64,000 nucleotides of DNA from Microvirga aerilata (GTDB taxonomy: Bacteria; Pseudomonadota; Alphaproteobacteria; Rhizobiales; Beijerinckiaceae): the NCBI RefSeq assembly GCF_016743775.1, contig NZ_JAEQMY010000005.1, positions 62,001 to 126,000 on the forward strand, written 5' to 3'. Numbering within the stretch: position 1 is the first letter of the stretch; every line of letters starts with the position of its first letter. The notes beneath the pieces are model-generated. The model saw only the letters and a list, made by a program, of their open reading frames with translations, had not been told where the DNA came from and searched no databases. The translations under genes and the position numbers were made by a program. Of this stretch, positions 25,882 through 35,620 are shown in pieces.

Positions 25882-27030
25882 CTAGGCTGCCATCAGGCCG
25901 CCGGCTTCGGCGAGTTTGGACAAATGATGATCGGCATCGCCGAACAGGATGTCGATCATGGTCACCCGCTTGAAGAGATGGCCCACCTTGTATTCCATGG
26001 TCATGCCGACGCCGCCATGGAGCTGAACCGCCTGCTGGCCGACGAAGCGGCCGGAGCGCCCGATCTGCACCTTCGCGGCCGAAATCGCCTTGCGGCGCTC
26101 CTCGGCATTCCGGTCCTGCGCCATCATGGCCGCGAACATCGCCATGCTTCGGCCCTGTTCGACGGCAATGAACACCTCGGAAGAGCGGTGCTGCAGCACC
26201 TGGAAAGATCCGATGGTGGTGTTGAACTGGCGGCGGGTCTTCAGGTAGTCCACCGTGAGCTTGAGCATCTCGTCCATGGCGCCGATGGCCTCCGCAGCCA
26301 GAGCCGCAATGGCCACATCGGTCACGCGCTCGATCACAGGCAAGGCACCTTCCGGGTTGCCGATGACGTTGTTCGCATCGACCCGCACACCTTCCAGCGT
26401 CACCTCCGCGGCGCGCTGGCCGTCCTGAGTCGGATAGCCACGTCGCGACAGGCCCGGAGCATTCGCATCGACCAGGAACAGGCCGATGCCGTCGCGGTCG
26501 CGGCGGGAGCCGGCAACACGCGCCGACACCAGGATCTTGTCCGCACTGTCGCCGTGCAGCACGACGCTCTTTTGACCGTCGAGAACGAAGCTGCCACCGT
26601 CGCGCCGCGCCGTCGTGCCGATATCGAAGAGATCGTAGCGCGATTGCCGCTCCGTGTGGGCGAAGGCGAGCCGCAGGTCGCCTGTGGCGACCTGCGGCAG
26701 ATAGACGGCTTTCTGCTCGTCGCTGCCGCCGTGCTGGATCAGTCCGCCGCCAAGGATCACGGTTGCCAGATAGGGCTCGAGCGCAAGGGAGCGTCCGAAG
26801 GCCTCCATAATCGTCATGGTCTCCACCGGCCCGCCGCCGAAGCCCCCATGAGCCTCATCGAAGGGCAGGGCCAGGAGACCGAGTTCCGCATAGGCGCTCC
26901 ACAGGTCCCGGCTCCAGCCTTCCGGCTCCTTTGCATAGCGCTGGCGGCTCTCGAAATCGTAGCGGTCCGCCATCAGGCGGTCGACGCTGTCCTTCAGGAG
27001 GCGCTGCTCTTCGCTGAGATCAAAGTCCAT
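25882..27030 (-). CDS. pimD: Acyl-CoA dehydrogenase, PimD-like (small subunit type)
   Basis: A 382-residue acyl-CoA dehydrogenase resembling PimD of the R. palustris pim operon, which handles pimeloyl-CoA and other dicarboxylyl- or fatty acyl-CoAs. Features include the [15 protein letters not shown] region and [20 protein letters not shown] near the C-terminus. The catalytic Glu position is less standard than in classical ACADs, as expected if it pairs with the adjacent PimC-like protein as a hetero-oligomer. It sits 33 bases after the pimC-like gene on the same strand. Confidence 0.75.
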   Translation of the reverse strand: MDFDLSEEQRLLKDSVDRLMADRYDFESRQRYAKEPEGWSRDLWSAYAELGLLALPFDEAHGGFGGGPVETMTIMEAFGRSLALEPYLATVILGGGLIQHGGSDEQKAVYLPQVATGDLRLAFAHTERQSRYDLFDIGTTARRDGGSFVLDGQKSVVLHGDSADKILVSARVAGSRRDRDGIGLFLVDANAPGLSRRGYPTQDGQRAAEVTLEGVRVDANNVIGNPEGALPVIERVTDVAIAALAAEAIGAMDEMLKLTVDYLKTRRQFNTTIGSFQVLQHRSSEVFIAVEQGRSMAMFAAMMAQDRNAEERRKAISAAKVQIGRSGRFVGQQAVQLHGGVGMTMEYKVGHLFKRVTMIDILFGDADHHLSKLAEAGGLMAA

Positions 27031-27063
27031 TGTCGCGTTCCCTTAAAACTCTTGTCACAGAGG

Positions 27064-28260
27064 TCAGAACCCCAGGATCGCCTTGGCGATAATGTTCTTC
27101 TGGATTTCGTTCGAGCCGCCATAGATCGAGATCTTGCGCCAGTTGAAGTATGTTGGCGCGATGGTGCTCGCCCAATCGGGTCCATCCGTGGGTTCGTTGC
27201 GTCCTTCCTCCTCCGGCTGATAGGGCAGGGCGAAGGGACCCACGACCTCCATCAGCAGCTCGGTGGTGGCCTGCTGGATCTCGGAGCCCTTGATCTTGAG
27301 GATCGAGGAGGCCGGATCGGGCTTGCCCTTCTCGCGCCTGCCCTCGGCGGCGACCACGCGCAGCTGCGTCATCTCGAGCGCCTTCAGCTCCACCTCGACG
27401 GCCGCGAGCTTCTCGCGAAAGCGCGGAATCTCGATCAGCGGAACGTCGCCTACGCGCTCCAGGCTCGCGAGCTCGCGCACGCGCTTCAGCCGCGCCTTCG
27501 AGATGCCGATGCGGGCGATGCCTACGCGCTCGTTGCCGAGCAGGAACTTGGCATAATCCCAGCCCTTGTTCTCCTGGCCCACGAGATTCTCGACCGGCAC
27601 GCGCACATCGTCGAGGAACACCTCGTTGACCTCGTGGCCGCCGTCGATGGTCTGAATGGGACGCACCGTAATCCCCGGCGTCTTCATGTCGATGAGCAGG
27701 AACGAGATTCCCTCCTGCTTCTTCACGGCGGAGTCGGTGCGCGCGAGGCAGAAGATCCAGTCCGCATGCTGGGCCAGCGTGGTCCAGGTCTTCTGGCCGT
27801 TGACGATGTAATGATCGCCGTCCCGCTTGGCCGTGGTCTTCAGGGATGCGAGATCCGATCCGGCGCCGGGCTCCGAGAAGCCCTGGCACCACCAGTCGTC
27901 GAGATTGGCGATGCGGGGCAGGAAGCGGCGCTTCTGATCGTCGTTGCCGAAGGTGTAGATCACAGGACCCACCATGCTGACGCCGAAGGCGAGCGGTTCG
28001 GGGGCGGGCGCCTGCTGCAGCTCGTCGCGGAAGATGTACTGCTTGACCGGGCTCCAGCCGGTGCCGCCCCATTCCACGGGCCAGTGCGGCACCGCCCAGC
28101 CCTTGGCGTTGAGGATGCGGCTCCAGGTGACGAGGTCATCCTTGCTCGGATGATGGCCCTCAATCATCCTGCGGCGGATCGGGTCGGGGAGCGATGTGCG
28201 AAAGAATTCGCGAACCTCTTCGCGGAAGGCGAGCTCCTCATCGGTGAAGCGCAGATCCAT
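27064..28260 (-). CDS. pimC: Acyl-CoA dehydrogenase, PimC-like (large subunit type)
   Basis: A 398-residue acyl-CoA dehydrogenase with WPVEWGGTGWSP, CQGFSEPGAGSDLASL (flavin/substrate loop) and IYGGSNEIQKNIIAKAILG at the C-terminus. The long insert and WCQGFSEPG match the PimC/FadE type that partners a second, shorter subunit. With the neighbouring PimD-like protein it should introduce the first double bond in beta-oxidation of dicarboxylic or long branched acids. It lies 47 bases downstream of the ligase gene, in the same operon. Confidence 0.8.
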   Translation of the reverse strand: MDLRFTDEELAFREEVREFFRTSLPDPIRRRMIEGHHPSKDDLVTWSRILNAKGWAVPHWPVEWGGTGWSPVKQYIFRDELQQAPAPEPLAFGVSMVGPVIYTFGNDDQKRRFLPRIANLDDWWCQGFSEPGAGSDLASLKTTAKRDGDHYIVNGQKTWTTLAQHADWIFCLARTDSAVKKQEGISFLLIDMKTPGITVRPIQTIDGGHEVNEVFLDDVRVPVENLVGQENKGWDYAKFLLGNERVGIARIGISKARLKRVRELASLERVGDVPLIEIPRFREKLAAVEVELKALEMTQLRVVAAEGRREKGKPDPASSILKIKGSEIQQATTELLMEVVGPFALPYQPEEEGRNEPTDGPDWASTIAPTYFNWRKISIYGGSNEIQKNIIAKAILGF

Positions 28261-28307
28261 GGCGGATGTCCTCTAGACGGAAAATCGAGTTGAGCAGATG
28301 AGAGTGG

Positions 28308-29981
28308 TCATGATGCGGCGCGCTCAGTCGTGCCGCGTTCGGCTTCGCGCAGCTCGACCTTGGACAGCTTGCCCACGGAGGTGCGGGGAAGAGCGTCGCG
28401 AATTTCGAGGGCCGCCGGCATTTCGTGCTTGCCGAGCTTGTCGGCGAGAAACGACTGCAGCTCGTCCAGGGTGAAGCCCGGCGCATCCGCTTTCAGCTTG
28501 ACGAACACCTTGGCGGCCTCGCCGCGATAGGGATCGGGAATGCCCACAACGGCCGCCTCCTCCACCTGCGGATGCTCGTAGACGGCCTGCTCGATCACCT
28601 GCGGATACACGTTGAAGCCGCCGGAGATGATCATGTCCTTGCGGCGGTCGACGATGAAGAAATAGCCGTCCTCGTCCCTGTAGCCGATATCGCCGGTCAG
28701 GAATCCTTCCGGCGTGAAGGCCTCGGCGGTCTCCTTGGGCTTGTTCCAGTAGCCGCGGCTGACATTCTGCCCCCTGATGCGCAGCTCTCCGATCTCTTTG
28801 ACGCCAAGAACGGTGCGTGGCTCCTCGAGGGACACGATGTCGAGCTCGACGCCCGGCATGGGAATGCCGATGGAGCCCGGTTTCGGCGGTCCCCGCAGCG
28901 GCAGGTTCGTGCCGGCAGGCGAGGTCTCGGTCATGCCCCAGCCGCCCAGAAGCCTCTGGCCCGTCAGGCGCCTGAAGCGCTCCGCCACCTCGATGGGAAG
29001 CGGCGCTGCGCCCGAGCTGCAATGGATCAGGGAGGAGAAGTCGCGCTTCTCGAGATCCGGGTAGTTGGCCAGCGCGATCCACATGGTGGGAACGCCCGGA
29101 AAAGCTGTGGCGCGCTTCGTCTCGATATCGCTCAGGGTCGTCTCGGGATCGAAGCGCAGGCGCAGCAGGATCTCGTTGCCGTTCCGGATCTGCCGCAGCA
29201 GGATCGTCGTCAGGGCATAGATGTGGAACAGCGGCAGGACGCAGATCACCTTCTGCTCGCCGGGACGCGTGTTCAGCTGCGGGCCGAACCAGGCCTCGTA
29301 CATGGCAACTGCGGCCGTGAGATTGCCATGGGTAAGGATGGCTCCTTTCGGCGTGCCGGTGGTGCCGCCGGTATATTGCAGCAGAGCGATGTCGTCGGCC
29401 GTGATCGAAGGCCATCGCGGATGCGGATCCGCATCCCGCGTAAACGCTTCGAAGGAGGTCACATCCGGCCTGTCGGGGATCGGCATGACAGGGGCCGGCG
29501 AGGGGCCCCACACCGCATCCTCGCCGACGATCACCCGATCCACATGGCCGCCGTCGAGGAGCTTGAGGGCCATGGTCAGCATGGTGGCGAGGTTCGTCGT
29601 CACGAGAATGCGCGCGCCGCTGTCATGCAGCTTGTGCGCCAGCTCGCGCTCCGCATCGAGAGGACTCAGGTGAACGAGCCGGATGCCGGCCTTCGCGCCG
29701 CCGAAGAATGCGAAGGGATGGTAGGGCGTATTGGGCAGATAGAGAGCAAGAGCCCCGTCGGCGCCGATGCCCGTCGCCAGAAGGGCCGACGCCATGGCAT
29801 CGGCTTGGCGGCCGATCTCCGAATAGCTGATGTGCCTGTCCCGGTATTCGATGGCGGGCCTGTCGCCATAGGCGCTGACAGCCTCGTCGAGAAGCTTCGG
29901 CAGGGTGGTCTGCCTGATAGGCGCGTCCCAGCGGACGCCCGGCGGATAGGAGCGCTCCCAGGGAAAGGTCTGACGGCTCAT
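28308..29981 (-). CDS. pimA: Long-chain/dicarboxylate acyl-CoA ligase, PimA-like
   Basis: A 557-residue AMP-forming ligase. The P-loop YTGGTTGTPKGA, GGWGMTETSPAG, TGDIGYRDEDGYFFIVDRRKDMI and a C-terminal acylation Lys in TSVGKLSK are all present. The N-terminus FPWERSYPPGVRWDAPI is characteristic of PimA, the dicarboxylate-CoA ligase of R. palustris, and of related long-chain ligases. The start at 29981 overlaps the stop of the oxidoreductase gene (ATGA); the frame stays open far upstream, but only as a shadow of that gene. It provides the CoA ester for the PimC/D-type dehydrogenases encoded next. Confidence 0.8.
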   Translation of the reverse strand: MSRQTFPWERSYPPGVRWDAPIRQTTLPKLLDEAVSAYGDRPAIEYRDRHISYSEIGRQADAMASALLATGIGADGALALYLPNTPYHPFAFFGGAKAGIRLVHLSPLDAERELAHKLHDSGARILVTTNLATMLTMALKLLDGGHVDRVIVGEDAVWGPSPAPVMPIPDRPDVTSFEAFTRDADPHPRWPSITADDIALLQYTGGTTGTPKGAILTHGNLTAAVAMYEAWFGPQLNTRPGEQKVICVLPLFHIYALTTILLRQIRNGNEILLRLRFDPETTLSDIETKRATAFPGVPTMWIALANYPDLEKRDFSSLIHCSSGAAPLPIEVAERFRRLTGQRLLGGWGMTETSPAGTNLPLRGPPKPGSIGIPMPGVELDIVSLEEPRTVLGVKEIGELRIRGQNVSRGYWNKPKETAEAFTPEGFLTGDIGYRDEDGYFFIVDRRKDMIISGGFNVYPQVIEQAVYEHPQVEEAAVVGIPDPYRGEAAKVFVKLKADAPGFTLDELQSFLADKLGKHEMPAALEIRDALPRTSVGKLSKVELREAERGTTERAAS

Positions 29982-30991
29982 CGGCCCTCCGTTCCGTCGA
30001 TGGTCACAACGATCTTGCCCATCGCCTTGCGGGCACTGAGCGCCGCGATGGCATCGCCTGCTCGGGCCAGGGGAACGCGCTCGGAGATAGCCGGCCTGAT
30101 GGCGCCGCGCGCATAGAGGTCGAGAAGCTCGCGGATGTTGGCCGCATTGGCCGCAGGATCCCGCTTGGCGAAGGCGCCCCAGAACACGCCGACGATCTGG
30201 CAGGATTTCAGGAGCGGCAGGTTGAGCGGAAGCTTCGGAATGCCCGCCGGAAACCCGACCACGAGAAACCGCCCCTCCCAAGCAATGGCGCGCAGCGCCG
30301 CCTCGGAATAATCGCCGCCGACCGGATCGTAGATCACGTCGGCGCCGCTCGACCCGCACGCGGCCTTGAACTGCTCGGCCAGAGCTTTCGCGCCGTCCTT
30401 GTCCAAGGGGCCGGCGGGATAGACGATGCTTTCGTCGGCGCCGTGCTTTCTCGCAAGGGCCGCCTTCTCGTCCGACGAGGCGGCTGCAACGACCCGCGCC
30501 CCCATGGCTTTGCCGAGTTCGACGGCTGCGAGCCCGACGCCTCCGGCCGCGCCCAGAACCAGCAGAACCTCGCCGGCTTTCAGAGCGGCCCGGTCCTTGA
30601 GGGCGTGATAGGAGGTGCCATAGGTCATGATGAAGGCTGCCGCTTCGTCGAACGGCATCGCGTCCGGCATCGGGATGCAGCGCTCGGCGGGAAGGGCGAG
30701 CTTCTCGGCCATCCCGCCCCAGCCGCAGGAGCCGATCACCCGATCCCCTACCTTGAGGGAGGTCACGCCCTCGCCCAGAGCCTCGACAATTCCGGAGACC
30801 TCGCTGCCCGGCGCAAAGGGACGTTCGGGCCTGAACTGGTAGCGGTCCTCGATGATCAGCGCATCGGGATAGTTCACCCCGCATGCCCGTACGGCGAGCA
30901 GGATTTCGCCCGGCTTCGGGCGCGGCTCGGCCAGGGTTTCCAGCGCGAGCGTCTCCGGTCCGCCCGGCCGCCTGCTGAGTAGGGCCAGCAT
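29978..30991 (-). CDS. NADPH:quinone oxidoreductase family (zinc-free MDR) protein
   Basis: A 337-residue medium-chain reductase of the quinone oxidoreductase class. [28 protein letters not shown] and the Rossmann motif [17 protein letters not shown] are typical, and structural-zinc cysteines are absent. I chose ATG 30991 because GGAGGAAG lies just upstream. It leads the minus-strand operon and is translationally coupled to pimA. In such clusters it may reduce enoyl-CoA double bonds, but a general quinone or enone reductase is equally possible. Confidence 0.85.
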   Translation of the reverse strand: MLALLSRRPGGPETLALETLAEPRPKPGEILLAVRACGVNYPDALIIEDRYQFRPERPFAPGSEVSGIVEALGEGVTSLKVGDRVIGSCGWGGMAEKLALPAERCIPMPDAMPFDEAAAFIMTYGTSYHALKDRAALKAGEVLLVLGAAGGVGLAAVELGKAMGARVVAAASSDEKAALARKHGADESIVYPAGPLDKDGAKALAEQFKAACGSSGADVIYDPVGGDYSEAALRAIAWEGRFLVVGFPAGIPKLPLNLPLLKSCQIVGVFWGAFAKRDPAANAANIRELLDLYARGAIRPAISERVPLARAGDAIAALSARKAMGKIVVTIDGTEGR

Positions 30992-31068
30992 CCTTCGCTT
31001 CCTCCCGAGAAAGCGCATCGTTGTTGTTGGTGGGTAGGGTACTGCCGATGGTTTGATATGCAAGCCGA

Positions 31069-31150
31069 TTTTTCGAAAAACATCAGGAAATGGAAATTTT
31101 CTTATATTTTCAAAGGTATTTGGGGTAGACAAAAACATACCGCTTTTGTC
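31069..31150. promoter_or_regulatory. AT-rich divergent control region of the pim-like genes, with palindromes
   Basis: Between the divergent oxidoreductase and thiolase genes (30992-31255), an AT-rich tract holds two inverted repeats. TTTTTCGAAAAA (31069-31080) is a perfect 12-base palindrome. GACAAAA (31128-31134) pairs with TTTTGTC (31144-31150) across 9 bases. Either could be an operator for a fatty-acid-type regulator or part of the divergent promoters. Confidence 0.45.
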
Positions 31151-31255
31151 ATTAATACACTCCAAAAAGGCGAAACCACGTGGCCTGGCCTGATTCAAGC
31201 CACCTCGAGAGCAGGAAGCCCCAAGGGCTCCCGACGGTCCAGGGAGGATCTCCAA

Positions 31256-32458
31256 ATGCGTGAGGCTGTCATCGTTTCCACCGCGCGTACCCCGATCGGC
31301 AAGGCGTATCGCGGCGCGTTCAACAATACCCAGGCCCAGGCTCTCGGGGGTCATGCGATCGCCGAGGCCGTGAAGCGCGCCGGCATCGATCCCGGCGAGA
31401 TCGGCGACGTGGTCATGGGCGCGGCCCTTCAGCAGGGTTCGACCGGCGGCAACGTCGCCCGCCAGTCCGCCCTGCGCGCCGGGTTGCCCACGGGCGTCGC
31501 CGGCATGAGCATGGACCGCCAATGCGCCTCTGGCCTCATGGCCATCGCGACGGCCGCCAAGGAGATCATGGTCGACGGCATCGACGTTGCGGTGGGCGGC
31601 GGGCTCGAATCGATCTCGCTCGTCCAGAACGAGCACGCCAACCGCTACCGCGGGCAGGATCCCGCGCTCGTGGAGCGCATTCCGGCGCTGTACATGTCCA
31701 TGCTCGAAACGGCGGAGATCGTCGCCGACCGCTACGGCGTTTCCCGCGAGGCGCAGGACGAATATGCCCTCCAGTCGCAGCAGCGCACGGCGCAGGCCCA
31801 GTCGGAAGGGCGCTTCAAGGCCGAGATCGCCCCGATGACAACCAGCATGATCGTCGTCGACAAGGCGAGCGGCGCCGCCTCCGAGCGGGAGGTGACCCTC
31901 TCGCAGGACGAGGGCAATCGACCGCAGACCCGGCTCGAGGATCTGCAAGGCCTGAAGCCCGTCTTCAAGGATGGGCAGCAGGTGAGGGAAGGGCGTTTCA
32001 TCACGGCAGGCAATGCCTCACAGCTCTCGGACGGAGCTTCGGCCTCCGTTCTGATGGAGGCGCGAGAAGCCGAGCGCCGCGGCCTCCAGCCGCTCGGGGC
32101 CTATCGCGGCATGGCGGTTGCCGGATGCAGCCCGGACGAGATGGGCATCGGTCCTGTCTTTGCCGTGCCGAAGCTGCTCAAGCAGCATGGCCTCACGGTG
32201 GACGACATCGACATCTGGGAGCTGAACGAAGCCTTCGCCTGCCAGGTGCTCTACTGCCGCGACAGGCTCGGCATCCCGAACGACAAGCTCAATGTGAGCG
32301 GCGGCGCGATTTCCATCGGCCATCCTTACGGCATGTCGGGAGCCCGCATGACGGGGCACATCCTTGTCGAGGGCAAGCGCCGGGGCGCCAAATACGGCGT
32401 CGTCACCATGTGCGTCGGCGGCGGCATGGGGGCTGCGGGTCTTTTCGAAATCTACTAA
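31256..32458 (+). CDS. Acetyl-CoA acyltransferase (thiolase)
   Basis: A 400-residue thiolase that cleaves 3-ketoacyl-CoA to acetyl-CoA and a shortened acyl-CoA. The acyl-accepting Cys lies in [15 protein letters not shown] (about residue 88). [18 protein letters not shown] carries the conserved His, and [10 protein letters not shown] the second active-site Cys. An AGGGAGG site (31241-31247) precedes ATG 31256. It corresponds to PimB of the R. palustris operon and is followed by the bifunctional beta-oxidation gene 33 bases later. Confidence 0.92.
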   Translation: MREAVIVSTARTPIGKAYRGAFNNTQAQALGGHAIAEAVKRAGIDPGEIGDVVMGAALQQGSTGGNVARQSALRAGLPTGVAGMSMDRQCASGLMAIATAAKEIMVDGIDVAVGGGLESISLVQNEHANRYRGQDPALVERIPALYMSMLETAEIVADRYGVSREAQDEYALQSQQRTAQAQSEGRFKAEIAPMTTSMIVVDKASGAASEREVTLSQDEGNRPQTRLEDLQGLKPVFKDGQQVREGRFITAGNASQLSDGASASVLMEAREAERRGLQPLGAYRGMAVAGCSPDEMGIGPVFAVPKLLKQHGLTVDDIDIWELNEAFACQVLYCRDRLGIPNDKLNVSGGAISIGHPYGMSGARMTGHILVEGKRRGAKYGVVTMCVGGGMGAAGLFEIY

Positions 32459-32491
32459 GACAACGCTTCGGCACGAAGCCGAGGATCTGGG

Positions 32492-34609
32492 ATGGAGAAC
32501 AGCATGGATACGGCGGCAGAAGCAGCTTCGAGAACCCGCATCAATCCTGTCGTCGAACTGGCGCGAGACGGCGAGGTCGCCGTGCTCACCGTCGATTCGC
32601 CTCCGGTAAACGCGCTCTCGGCTCAGGTCCGCGAAGGCCTCGTGGAAGGCATCCGGCAGACCGACGCCGATCCGGCCGTCAAGGCCGTGGTGCTGCACTG
32701 CGCGGGCCGTACCTTCTTCGCGGGCGCCGACATCAGCGAGTTCGGCAAGCCGCCGAAGCATCCGAACCTTCCCGAGGTGGTGGACATCATCGAAGCCTCC
32801 ACGAAGCCGGTGATCGCCGCCCTTCACGGCACGGCCCTCGGCGGCGGACTGGAGACGGCGCTCGCCTGCCACTACCGGCTCGCCGTGCCCTCGGCCAAGT
32901 GCGGTTTTCCGGAGGTGAAGCTGGGACTTCTGCCGGGAGCCGGCGGCACGCAGCGCCTTCCGCGTCTGGTCGGTCCCGAGCGGGCGCTCGACCTCGTCAC
33001 GTCCGGCAGCCAGATTTCTGCAAAAGCCGCGCAGGAAATGGGCATTGTCGACGAGCTTGTGGAGGAAGGCAGCCTGCCGGCGAGCGCGATTGCCTTCGCT
33101 CGCAAGGTCGTCGCGGAGAACCGCCCCTTGAAGAAGGTGCGCGATCTCGACGACAAGATCGAGGCGGCCCGCGGCAGGCCGGAGATCTTCGATGATTTCC
33201 GCAAGGCCAATGCCCGCAAGTTCCGCGGCTTCCAGGCGCCGGAATACAACATCCGCTGCGTCGAGGCCGCCGTGAACCTGCCCTTCGACGAGGGCATCAG
33301 GCTGGAGCGCCAGCTGTTTCAGGAGCTCGTGAGCGGCGAGCAATCCGCCGCCCAGCGGCACGTGTTCTTCGCGGAGCGCCAGGTCTGGAAGATCCCCGAT
33401 ATTTCCGACGACACGCCGACGCTGCCCGTCAAGAAGGTGGGCATCATCGGCGCCGGCACCATGGGTGGCGGCATCTCCATGAACTTCGCCAATGCCGGGC
33501 TGCCTGTCACCATCGTCGAGGCCAAGCCGGAGGCTCTGGAACGCGGCCTGTCGGTGATCCGGCGCAACTACGAGAGCACGGCCAAGAAGGGCCGCATGAC
33601 GGCCGAGGACGTGGAGCGCCGCATGGAGCTCCTCACCGGCAGCCTCGATCTGTCCGCGCTAGCCGATTGCGACCTCATCATCGAGGCCGTGTTCGAGAAC
33701 ATGGCCATCAAGAAGGAAATCTTCACGAAGCTCGATGCCATCGCCAAGCCGGGCGCGATTCTCGCCACCAACACGTCCTATCTCAACGTGAACGAGATCG
33801 CCGCGATGACGAAGCGGCCCGAGCACGTGCTCGGCATGCACTTCTTCTCGCCGGCCAACGTCATGCGGCTTCTCGAGGTCGTGCGCGGTGAGAAGACCGA
33901 CAAGCGGGTGATCGCCACCGCCATGCAGCTCGGCCGCAAGATCGGCAAGATCGCGGTGCTGGTGGGCGTCTGCCACGGCTTCGTGGGCAACCGGATGCTA
34001 GAGCCGCGCCAGCGCGAGGCCAACCGCCTGGTGCTGGAAGGCGCGATGCCATGGGACGTGGACCGCGTGCTCTACGATTTCGGCTTCCCCATGGGGCCCT
34101 TCGCCATGGCCGATCTCGCCGGCCTCGACATCGGTTGGTCGCGGGAGACCTCGAAGGGCGAGACGGTGCGGGAGATCCTCTGCGAGCAGGACCGGCGCGG
34201 CCAGAAGACGGGCGCGGGCTTCTACGATTATGACGAGAACCGCAAGGCGAAGCCGTCCGGGCTCGTGGAGCAGATCATCCTCGACCTCTCCGCCAAGAAG
34301 GGCATCACGCGGCGAGCGATCTCGGACCAGGAAATCCTGGAGCGCTGCGTGTATTCGATGGTGAACGAGGGTGCCAAGATCCTGGAAGAGGGCATCGCCA
34401 TCCGTTCTTCAGACATCGATATCGTGTGGATCAACGGCTATGGCTGGCCCGTCTATCGCGGCGGCCCGATGTTCTATGGCGAGCAGGTGGGTCTGGCCAA
34501 GGTGCTCGAACGGCTCCGGGACTACGAGGCGAAGCTCGGGCCGGAGTTCAAGCCCTCCGCTCTGCTCGAGCGCCTCGCCTCCGAGGGCAGGGGCTTTCGG
34601 GAGCTCTAA
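32492..34609 (+). CDS. Bifunctional enoyl-CoA hydratase / 3-hydroxyacyl-CoA dehydrogenase
   Basis: A 705-residue fusion of an N-terminal crotonase domain (about 15-200, with [12 protein letters not shown] and [20 protein letters not shown]) and a 3-hydroxyacyl-CoA dehydrogenase. The dehydrogenase NAD-binding motif [15 protein letters not shown] lies near residue 313 and the HFFSPANVM block near 450, followed by its C-terminal helical domains. It catalyses two successive beta-oxidation steps and corresponds to PimF or a FadJ-type protein. ATG 32492 has GAGG upstream; ATG 32504 is an alternative. It probably shares an operon with the thiolase and perhaps the hydrolase. Confidence 0.92.
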   Translation: MENSMDTAAEAASRTRINPVVELARDGEVAVLTVDSPPVNALSAQVREGLVEGIRQTDADPAVKAVVLHCAGRTFFAGADISEFGKPPKHPNLPEVVDIIEASTKPVIAALHGTALGGGLETALACHYRLAVPSAKCGFPEVKLGLLPGAGGTQRLPRLVGPERALDLVTSGSQISAKAAQEMGIVDELVEEGSLPASAIAFARKVVAENRPLKKVRDLDDKIEAARGRPEIFDDFRKANARKFRGFQAPEYNIRCVEAAVNLPFDEGIRLERQLFQELVSGEQSAAQRHVFFAERQVWKIPDISDDTPTLPVKKVGIIGAGTMGGGISMNFANAGLPVTIVEAKPEALERGLSVIRRNYESTAKKGRMTAEDVERRMELLTGSLDLSALADCDLIIEAVFENMAIKKEIFTKLDAIAKPGAILATNTSYLNVNEIAAMTKRPEHVLGMHFFSPANVMRLLEVVRGEKTDKRVIATAMQLGRKIGKIAVLVGVCHGFVGNRMLEPRQREANRLVLEGAMPWDVDRVLYDFGFPMGPFAMADLAGLDIGWSRETSKGETVREILCEQDRRGQKTGAGFYDYDENRKAKPSGLVEQIILDLSAKKGITRRAISDQEILERCVYSMVNEGAKILEEGIAIRSSDIDIVWINGYGWPVYRGGPMFYGEQVGLAKVLERLRDYEAKLGPEFKPSALLERLASEGRGFREL

Positions 34610-34633
34610 CGTCTGACACGGATCGCGCCCGGC

Positions 34634-35620
34634 ATGAACGATGTGGTTCACCAACCGAGCCTCCGTACCCTCTCCGGTGCGCACCCCGGCGCGCCGGACT
34701 GGTTCGAGAAGGCTCTTGCGGACGCTCCCGAGCGCGGCTTCGTCGAGGCGGCAGGCGCCCGGATCGAAACCTTGACCTGGGGGGAGCGCGGAAAGCCCGG
34801 GCTCCTCTTCCTGCACGGCAACGGCGCGCATGCGGATTGGTGGAGCTTCATCGCGCCGTTCTTCGCAAAGCACTACCGGTGTGCCGCGCCGTCCTGGTCC
34901 GGCATGGGCGGCTCGGATCGCCGCGAGCGCTACTCCTTCGACCTCTTCCTCCAGGAGGCCATGACGGTTGCCGAGAAGACAGGTCTTTTCGCCGGCCCGG
35001 CAAAGCCCGTCTTCATCGGCCACTCCTTCGGAGGCTTCCCCATCCTCGAGGCCGCTGCGCGGCACGGCGAGCGCCTGGGCGGGGTCATCACGGTCGACAC
35101 GCCGATTTTCTCGCCCGAACGGAGCCGGGAGCGCCGGAACAAGGGCGCCGCCTGGGAGATGCGCCCCCACAAGATCTATCCTACCCTTGAGGCGGCGCTG
35201 CAGCGCTTCCGCCTCGTTCCCGCGCAACCCTGCGAGAACCTCTTCATTGCGGATTTCATCGCCCGAACCTCGCTCGCTCAGGTTCAAACACCGGAAGGCT
35301 CAGGCTGGACCTGGCGCTTCGATCCGTTTCTCTGGCGCGACTACGAATGGGAAGATCCGGCGCCCGCCCTGTCCGCCCCAAAATGTCCCCTGTCCATCCT
35401 CCTGGGCGCCCGGTCGACGCTGATGCAGGCGGGCGATATCGAGCGCATGCGCCGCATCCCGCCGCCCGGCACGCCGATCGTCGAGATCCCGGAAGCCTAC
35501 CACCATGTGCCGATCGATCAGCCGCTTGCCCTGGTTGCCGCGATCCGTGCCGTGCTGGCGGGCTGGGCCTCCGCTTCGGCCTCCGGGGTGAACACGCCCA
35601 TGAACAGGGGCTTTGCGTAG
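34634..35620 (+). CDS. Alpha/beta-hydrolase fold protein
   Basis: A 328-residue alpha/beta hydrolase. The HGNGAHADWW oxyanion region lies near residue 58. The nucleophile elbow GHSFGG is near 132, and the catalytic His probably in EAYHHVPIDQP near 288. The ADWWSFIAPFF and WSGMGGSDRR blocks suggest an esterase or thioesterase acting on acyl-CoA-derived or ester substrates. The last 33 codons run into the convergent TetR-type gene, giving a 103-base antisense overlap. It lies 24 bases after the bifunctional gene, probably in the same operon. Confidence 0.8.
   Translation: MNDVVHQPSLRTLSGAHPGAPDWFEKALADAPERGFVEAAGARIETLTWGERGKPGLLFLHGNGAHADWWSFIAPFFAKHYRCAAPSWSGMGGSDRRERYSFDLFLQEAMTVAEKTGLFAGPAKPVFIGHSFGGFPILEAAARHGERLGGVITVDTPIFSPERSRERRNKGAAWEMRPHKIYPTLEAALQRFRLVPAQPCENLFIADFIARTSLAQVQTPEGSGWTWRFDPFLWRDYEWEDPAPALSAPKCPLSILLGARSTLMQAGDIERMRRIPPPGTPIVEIPEAYHHVPIDQPLALVAAIRAVLAGWASASASGVNTPMNRGFA

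Noticed and set aside
25810-28293. An 827-codon open frame on the plus strand
   Set aside because: It is antisense to three well-conserved acyl-CoA dehydrogenase genes, has no recognisable domain and is rich in Arg, His and Ala. This is expected from high-GC codon bias.
28425-30116. A 563-codon plus-strand frame
   Set aside because: It is antisense to the pimA-like ligase and lacks any motif or plausible ribosome-binding site.
30991-31948. Upstream extension of the quinone oxidoreductase
   Set aside because: The extra residues are antisense to the thiolase and have no homology. A good ribosome-binding site fixes the start at 30991.
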